Source: a miscellaneous Crenarchaeota group-1 archaeon SG8-32-3
GTDB lineage: Archaea; Thermoproteota; Bathyarchaeia; Bathyarchaeales; Bathycorpusculaceae
NCBI GenBank assembly: GCA_001273335.1
Contig: LFWV01000041.1
Span: 1-9,898 of the forward strand
Direction: 5' to 3'
Length of the DNA: 9,898 nucleotides
The notes under the pieces are model-generated. The model saw only the letters and a list, made by a program, of their open reading frames with translations, did no database searches and had not been told where the DNA came from. Shown here in pieces: positions 5,482 to 9,898 of the stretch; positions within the stretch are counted from its first letter, which is position 1; the number at the start of each line of letters is the position of its first letter. The position numbers were made by a program, and so were the translations under genes.

Positions 5482-7014
5482 CAGGAGCTTGGACACGTCT
5501 TCAGCTGTGACAATGCCCAACACTTTCTTTTCGTTATCTATCACGGGCAAAGCAGAGATGTTATGCTGTGCCATCCGCTTCGACGCGGTCTCCAAAGGCT
5601 CATTAACCTTCGCTGTTATCACGCGGCGAGTGACAATGTCGCCAAGCGCTTTTTTGCCTTGAGCTAACGCACGCGTAATATCCCACGAAGTCACGATGCC
5701 AGTAAGCTTGCCGTTGCCGTCGACCACCACGATGTGGTTAACAGACCGCGTAACTATGCGCTCCGCTACGGCTTGCACCGCCTCCGTCTCGCTACACGTT
5801 ACCGCTTTCTGCATCACGTTAACCACAAACGACGTCTCTTCAGTCTGCCGCATAGGTTTGAACACAGAGTCAACTGGCAAACGCTCAACAGGCGCAGTTA
5901 AGAAGAACTCACCCTGCGTAATCCACGACTTCAACGTTCCAGCGATTTTCCTAGCGGTCTTCAGGCTTGAAAGCGAGCTAACTCTGATCCGCTGGTCGTT
6001 CACGGTTATGACGCCCGACTTCAACTCCTTATAGCTCACCGTGGCCAGTTTCGGGCGGTCCTTGCGCGGAACCCCATAGTCAACCACGCTTGTGAAGATT
6101 TCCTCGTCTCGTATGGCGGTTTTTTTAGCTAAGCCCTCGTTTAAGATGGGAATGGGTATGCCCAGCCCAACGTAAAGCGTGGTGCCGTACCGCGTGAAAG
6201 CTGCGCCCCGCAGAAACTCTGGACTCATTTTCTTAGCATCTCCTCTGACCATTATGGTGCCGAAACGGTTCTGCGGATCATGCTGTGTGCCCTCGCCAAT
6301 CACGTATCCCTGGGTGCCGCCCAAGAAAATTCGGGTGCCTATGCCTATGGTCTCGTAGTCAGGGTCATTCATCAACGGATTTAGTTCGCCAGCGCCTGAA
6401 AAAGTGGCGTTCCGCAGCCGCGGCAGCAGCTTGCCCATGTACGTGTAAATAGTTTCGTCGCGACCGTTCACAGCACAGTTGTAACGCTGATAGCAGTTAC
6501 GGAAGTTAAGCAGGTAGAACTGGTTCAGGTCATCCTTAGTCAAGCGAGTGTTGACCTGCGTCCGCGGGTAGCAGTCAGTGCCGTACGCCGTAGCGTTTAA
6601 TTCAACTTCTTTGCCGCTGACAAGATCCTCAATCACGTGTCCGCCGCCGTATTCGAAAGGTTGCCGCTCCGACATGGCAGTGGCGCCGATGTACAGATCC
6701 AAGGCAGCGCCGGGATGGCAAATTGGCACGTCGTTGATCCATGCTTTCTCAATTTTTATGGGGGGGTCCGAGTGCCCAACGTTTGTGATTGCGTCTGAAG
6801 AACACATCGCTCCAAAAGTTCCGGTGGTTACAACGTCTACTTCTCGGAAAGCAACTTCGACGCCGCTGCTTTCGACGAGGCGTTTCATTTCTTCGGCGGT
6901 TAAAACTTGGGCATCGCCCTTTCTAATTTTCTCATTTATTTCGTTGATTGTTCGAGTTTTTTGGTTGGTTTTGAGTTTGTTTACCCCCAACAGATAACCA
7001 ATCGAATGAGGCAA
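5473..7014 (-). CDS. DUF39/COG1900 homocysteine biosynthesis protein with C-terminal CBS pair (MA1821-like)
   Basis: This is the core protein of the sulfide-to-homocysteine route, with up to 513 residues. The DUF39 domain covers about 18-375 and is followed by two CBS domains (about 399-455 and 458-512, each ending in a GIVT-x2-D-type strand). CBS pairs usually bind adenosyl ligands, suggesting control by ATP, AMP or SAM. Conserved-looking cysteines include Cys71 in FGAMCSSDA and Cys148 in TDCYPRT. Cysteines of this kind were reported as essential in M. acetivorans MA1821 (from memory). Together with its ferredoxin partner, MA1821 makes homocysteine from aspartate semialdehyde and sulfide. 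The start is uncertain: no ATG exists before residue 43. The longest form uses TTG at 7014; TTG at 6990 is the other option. The family normally begins near KTRTINEINEKIRKG (19-33). The gene follows carB by 58 bases. Confidence 0.92.
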   Translation of the reverse strand: MPHSIGYLLGVNKLKTNQKTRTINEINEKIRKGDAQVLTAEEMKRLVESSGVEVAFREVDVVTTGTFGAMCSSDAITNVGHSDPPIKIEKAWINDVPICHPGAALDLYIGATAMSERQPFEYGGGHVIEDLVSGKEVELNATAYGTDCYPRTQVNTRLTKDDLNQFYLLNFRNCYQRYNCAVNGRDETIYTYMGKLLPRLRNATFSGAGELNPLMNDPDYETIGIGTRIFLGGTQGYVIGEGTQHDPQNRFGTIMVRGDAKKMSPEFLRGAAFTRYGTTLYVGLGIPIPILNEGLAKKTAIRDEEIFTSVVDYGVPRKDRPKLATVSYKELKSGVITVNDQRIRVSSLSSLKTARKIAGTLKSWITQGEFFLTAPVERLPVDSVFKPMRQTEETSFVVNVMQKAVTCSETEAVQAVAERIVTRSVNHIVVVDGNGKLTGIVTSWDITRALAQGKKALGDIVTRRVITAKVNEPLETASKRMAQHNISALPVIDNEKKVLGIVTAEDVSKLLGR

Positions 7015-7021
7015 ACGCGTA

Positions 7022-7030
7022 TTAAAGTCT
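7022..7030 (-). promoter_or_regulatory. Possible TATA box for the DUF39-ferredoxin-UPF0280 operon
   Basis: Read leftward, ACTTTAATA lies just before the DUF39 coding region. The usual spacing would place the transcript start near 7000, inside the longest DUF39 frame, which would favour the TTG at 6990 as the true start. A second AT-rich element farther upstream, AACGTATAG near 7043-7051, could instead serve the TTG at 7014. Alternatively the operon may simply be read through from carB, since no T-run separates them. Confidence 0.35.
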
Positions 7031-7042
7031 TTTGGAAGTTTC

Positions 7043-7064
7043 TATACGTTTAGGTTATACGTAT
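7043..7064. repeat. Repeated TATACGT with an 8-bp palindrome before the DUF39 operon
   Basis: TATACGT occurs at 7043-7049 and again at 7056-7062 on the + strand. The second copy is part of the perfect palindrome ATACGTAT (7057-7064). The pair lies in the 58-bp gap between carB and DUF39, next to the presumed promoter, as an operator would. Two weak TATA elements could produce the same pattern. Confidence 0.4.
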
Positions 7065-7072
7065 GGAAAGTT

Positions 7073-9898
7073 TCACCACAGCTTCCACCGCAGCTCGTTC
7101 ATGTACTCGTTCAAAGAACGAATAGAGTTACCATTATGGTCTCTCTGCTTCAAGACACGCACAAAAGCCGAAGCCAACTCCAAGTTCGTGATTACCGGAA
7201 CGTTGAACTCTACCGCTTGTCTCCGTATGATGTAACCATCCGTCAAGACGGCAGAGTAGTTCCGCTGTTTGTTCCCCATTGGAACGTTTATGACCAAATC
7301 TATCTTTTGGTTTTGGAGGTAATCCAGAATATTCGGGTTTGCGCCCCCAGACTCTTTAACTTTGCTCAGCACCGATATGTTGTTTATTCCCGCCGCTTGC
7401 AACACCTCAGCCGTGTGCTCAGTAGCGTAAATTTTGAAACCCATCTCCTCAAACGCCTTCGCCAAAGGAACAACCCTTTTCTTCGGTTCTTCGCCGCCCA
7501 CCGTTATGAGCACCGAACCACCCTTGGGTGGAATACGGAACTCTGCAGACTGCAACGCCTTCGAGAACGCATCATCGAAGTTCTCGCCTAAACACGCTAC
7601 TTCGCCTGTGCTAAGCATTTCAACACCTAAAACGGGGTCAGCCCCGCTTAAACGCATGAAGCTGAACTGGGGCACTTTTACGCCGAAATGGTGTGTAGGC
7701 GGCAACCCACACCTTTTAAGCTCTTCAAATTTCTTGTCAAGCATCGCAAGCGTCGCAAGCTCAATCAGGTTTATTCCCCGTGTCTTGCTCACGAAAGGCA
7801 TTGACCGTGAAGCACGCAAGTTACATTCGATAACGTAGACTTCACCTTCTTTAACAAGATACTGGATGTTGTAGGGTCCTTTGATTTTCAGGGCTTTCAC
7901 AATTTTCTGCGTGGCATACTCAATTTTCTTCTGAACCGCAAAGGAAATCGTGTGAGGCGGAATGCTCATGGTCGCGTCGCCGCTGTGAACCCCCGCATTT
8001 TCCACATGCTCCATTATAGAGCCGATCAAGCAGGTTTCGCCGTCGTAGACACCATCCACTTCCACCTCTTTGGCTTTATTCACGAACTTGGAGATTACAA
8101 CGGGCTGGTCTCGGGACACCTTTGCGGCCAATTTAAGAAAGTTTTCCAACGCTGACTCGTTATAGGCTACGCGCATGGCGCTGCCTGACAGCACATAGCT
8201 GGGGCGCACTATTACGGGGTAGCGGATTTTCTCCGCGAACCGTTTAGCAGCGTTTATGGATGTGAGTTTGCTCCAGCTCGGCTGAGGAATGCCCAGTTGA
8301 TCCAAGAGCGCGCTGAACTTTGACCGGTCCTCGGCTACGTCGATGTTTTCCGCTGAGGTGCCAAGCAGCTTCACTCCAGAATTCGCCAGCTTCAAAGCCA
8401 AATTGTTCGGAATCTGACCGCCGACGCTGGCGATTACGCCTAACGGGTTTTCTTTTTCGCAAATGTCCAGAATGCGCTCCGTGGTTAATTCTTCAAAGTA
8501 CAGCTTGTCAGAGACGTCGTAGTCTGTTGAGACGGTTTCAGGGTTGTAGTTAACCATTATGGCTTCTTGGATGCCGTTTTTCTTAAGCGCCCAAATCGTG
8601 TTGACTCCGCACCAGTCGAACTCCACGCTTGAGCCGATTCTGAAGACTCCTGCACCTAACACGACAACCTTGCTCTTGTCGCTGCTTAGTTCTATGTCGT
8701 CCTCGTCGCCGCCGTACGTCAAGTAGAGGTAGTTGGTTTTGGCGGGCCACTCAGCCGCCAGCGTATCAATCTGCTTTATCGACGGAATAATGCCAGCGCT
8801 TTTCCTGAATTTCCGTATCGCTGCTTCGTTAGTTTTTTGGCAGACGGCAATTTGCTCATCGGAGAAGCCTATGCGCTTTGCTTCCCTTACAATTTCCGCC
8901 GCGTCGCTATCTCCAAGGTCAAGAGCGCAGAGCGGCTGTTCCATGTCAATAATGTTCTTGATTTTGTAGAGGAAGAACGGGTCAACACCGCTTAAATTAT
9001 AGATTTCCTCGATTGAAATGCCCATTTTCAAGGCTTTAACTATCTTGAAAAGTCTCTCGTCAGTCGGGTTAGCCACTGCATCTTTAATTTTCTCTGCCGA
9101 TTCAGGCTCAGAATCATCTTCGTTGCACACAAGCCCTATCTTGCCAACGTCCAACATCCGCACCGCTTTTTGCAACGCCTCTTCCAGACAGCGTCCGATG
9201 GCCATTACTTCGCCTACAGAACGCATCTGGGGTCCTATGTGACGGTCTGCCTTCTCGAATTTCTGGAGGTCCCATCGAGGGATTTTTATTGTGACGTAGT
9301 CCAGAGCTGGTTCGAAACAGGCGGTAGTGACTTCGGTTACTTTGTTTATGAGTTCTGGAAGAAGATAGCCGATAGACAGCTTAGTGGCGATGTACGCCAG
9401 AGGGTAACCAGTTACTTTGCTTGCAAGTGCAGAGCTTCTTGACATGCGTGAGTTGACTTCTATAACGCGGAACTCTTCGAGCTTCGTGTTTGCAGCCCAT
9501 TGTATGTTGCATTCGCCGATTATGCCCAAGCTTCGTATGGCGTTTATCGCTGCCGACCGCATAAGGTGGTATTCGCGGTTTGACAGCGTCTGAGACGGCG
9601 CAATAACGATTGAGTCGCCCGTGTGGACGCCCATCGGGTCCAAGTTTTCCATGTTGCAGACAATCAAACAGTTGTCCGCGTAATCGCGCATGACTTCGTA
9701 CTCAAGTTCCTTCCAGTGACCCACGTACTCTTCCACAAGCACCTGAGTTATTCGGCTCTGAGCCAAGCCGCGTGTGACTATGTCTCTTAGTTCCCAAGCA
9801 TTGTGGGCTACGCCTGCGCCTTTGCCGCCGAGAGTGTACGCCACTCGAATTATAACGGGGTACCCTATTTGGTTGGCGATTTCCATGGCGTCTCGAAC
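7073..9898 (-). CDS. carB: Carbamoyl-phosphate synthase large subunit, N-terminus beyond the window
   Basis: CarB builds carbamoyl phosphate from bicarbonate, ammonia (delivered from the small subunit CarA) and two ATP, for pyrimidines and arginine. The frame is open to the right edge (9898), giving 941 visible residues; roughly 150 N-terminal residues are missing. In order: most of the first ATP-grasp half (with IIRVAYTLGGKGAG near 15-28, and EVNSRMSRSSALASK around 147-161), the linking/oligomerisation region (about 260-400), the second ATP-grasp half starting at VVVLGAGVFRIGSS (about 411-424) with RPSYVLSGSAMRVAY (565-579) and IECNLRASRS (689-698), and the C-terminal MGS-like allosteric domain (about 795-920). 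Several motifs (IGSSVEFDWC, SYVLSGSAM, SVGGQIPNNLA, QIDTLAAEWP) match eukaryotic CAD/CPS1 rather than the E. coli forms. The stop TGA lies at 7073. A CarA gene is not visible. A short tail of about 25 residues follows the MGS domain. Confidence 0.96.
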   Translation of the reverse strand, partial: VRDAMEIANQIGYPVIIRVAYTLGGKGAGVAHNAWELRDIVTRGLAQSRITQVLVEEYVGHWKELEYEVMRDYADNCLIVCNMENLDPMGVHTGDSIVIAPSQTLSNREYHLMRSAAINAIRSLGIIGECNIQWAANTKLEEFRVIEVNSRMSRSSALASKVTGYPLAYIATKLSIGYLLPELINKVTEVTTACFEPALDYVTIKIPRWDLQKFEKADRHIGPQMRSVGEVMAIGRCLEEALQKAVRMLDVGKIGLVCNEDDSEPESAEKIKDAVANPTDERLFKIVKALKMGISIEEIYNLSGVDPFFLYKIKNIIDMEQPLCALDLGDSDAAEIVREAKRIGFSDEQIAVCQKTNEAAIRKFRKSAGIIPSIKQIDTLAAEWPAKTNYLYLTYGGDEDDIELSSDKSKVVVLGAGVFRIGSSVEFDWCGVNTIWALKKNGIQEAIMVNYNPETVSTDYDVSDKLYFEELTTERILDICEKENPLGVIASVGGQIPNNLALKLANSGVKLLGTSAENIDVAEDRSKFSALLDQLGIPQPSWSKLTSINAAKRFAEKIRYPVIVRPSYVLSGSAMRVAYNESALENFLKLAAKVSRDQPVVISKFVNKAKEVEVDGVYDGETCLIGSIMEHVENAGVHSGDATMSIPPHTISFAVQKKIEYATQKIVKALKIKGPYNIQYLVKEGEVYVIECNLRASRSMPFVSKTRGINLIELATLAMLDKKFEELKRCGLPPTHHFGVKVPQFSFMRLSGADPVLGVEMLSTGEVACLGENFDDAFSKALQSAEFRIPPKGGSVLITVGGEEPKKRVVPLAKAFEEMGFKIYATEHTAEVLQAAGINNISVLSKVKESGGANPNILDYLQNQKIDLVINVPMGNKQRNYSAVLTDGYIIRRQAVEFNVPVITNLELASAFVRVLKQRDHNGNSIRSLNEYMNELRWKLW

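Noticed and set aside
5047..5667. 206-codon + strand frame opposite the ferredoxin and the DUF39 end
   Set aside because: It is antisense to two well-recognised genes and shows no family motif; its length reflects the GC-rich opposite strand.

Overview
The window looks archaeal. The genes use TATA-like promoter elements and GGTGA/GGAG ribosome binding sites, and TTG starts are frequent. The families present (short SerA, DUF1015, DUF39-CBS, NIL-ferredoxin, UPF0280) are typical of anaerobic archaea. A mesophilic, uncultured TACK-type lineage such as Bathyarchaeia would fit, but the lineage is inference; only 'anaerobic archaeon' is well supported.

Layout. Positions 1-2325 (+ strand) hold a tightly overlapping serine-type operon: the 3' end of a class V aminotransferase, a short D-3-phosphoglycerate dehydrogenase (serA) and a DUF1015 protein whose DGHHR motif resembles ParB-like serine kinases. 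This operon converges at about 2326-2454 with leftward genes: a 47-residue YHS-domain protein and, upstream of it, a complete DEAD-box RNA helicase. A 511-bp stretch without a gene (3799-4309) follows. It holds the helicase leader and a candidate promoter with a structured RNA of about 90 nt.

From 4310 to 7014 (- strand) lies a compact three-gene operon: DUF39 protein with two CBS domains, NIL-domain two-cluster ferredoxin, and UPF0280 (ApbE-like). These are the three families genetically linked to making homocysteine by putting sulfide into aspartate semialdehyde in methanogens and sulfate reducers. Here all three are contiguous and probably translationally coupled. Upstream, and running off the right edge, is a nearly complete carB (carbamoyl-phosphate synthase large subunit) whose motifs are closer to the eukaryotic CAD/CPS1 type than to the E. 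coli type.

Together the window covers amino-acid and nucleotide precursor supply (serine, homocysteine/methionine, carbamoyl phosphate), plus RNA remodelling. No mobile element, CRISPR array, rRNA or canonical tRNA is visible. The points most worth following are the complete sulfide-to-homocysteine operon, the serA-DUF1015 pairing, the tiny YHS gene, the eukaryote-like CarB and the structured RNA candidate.
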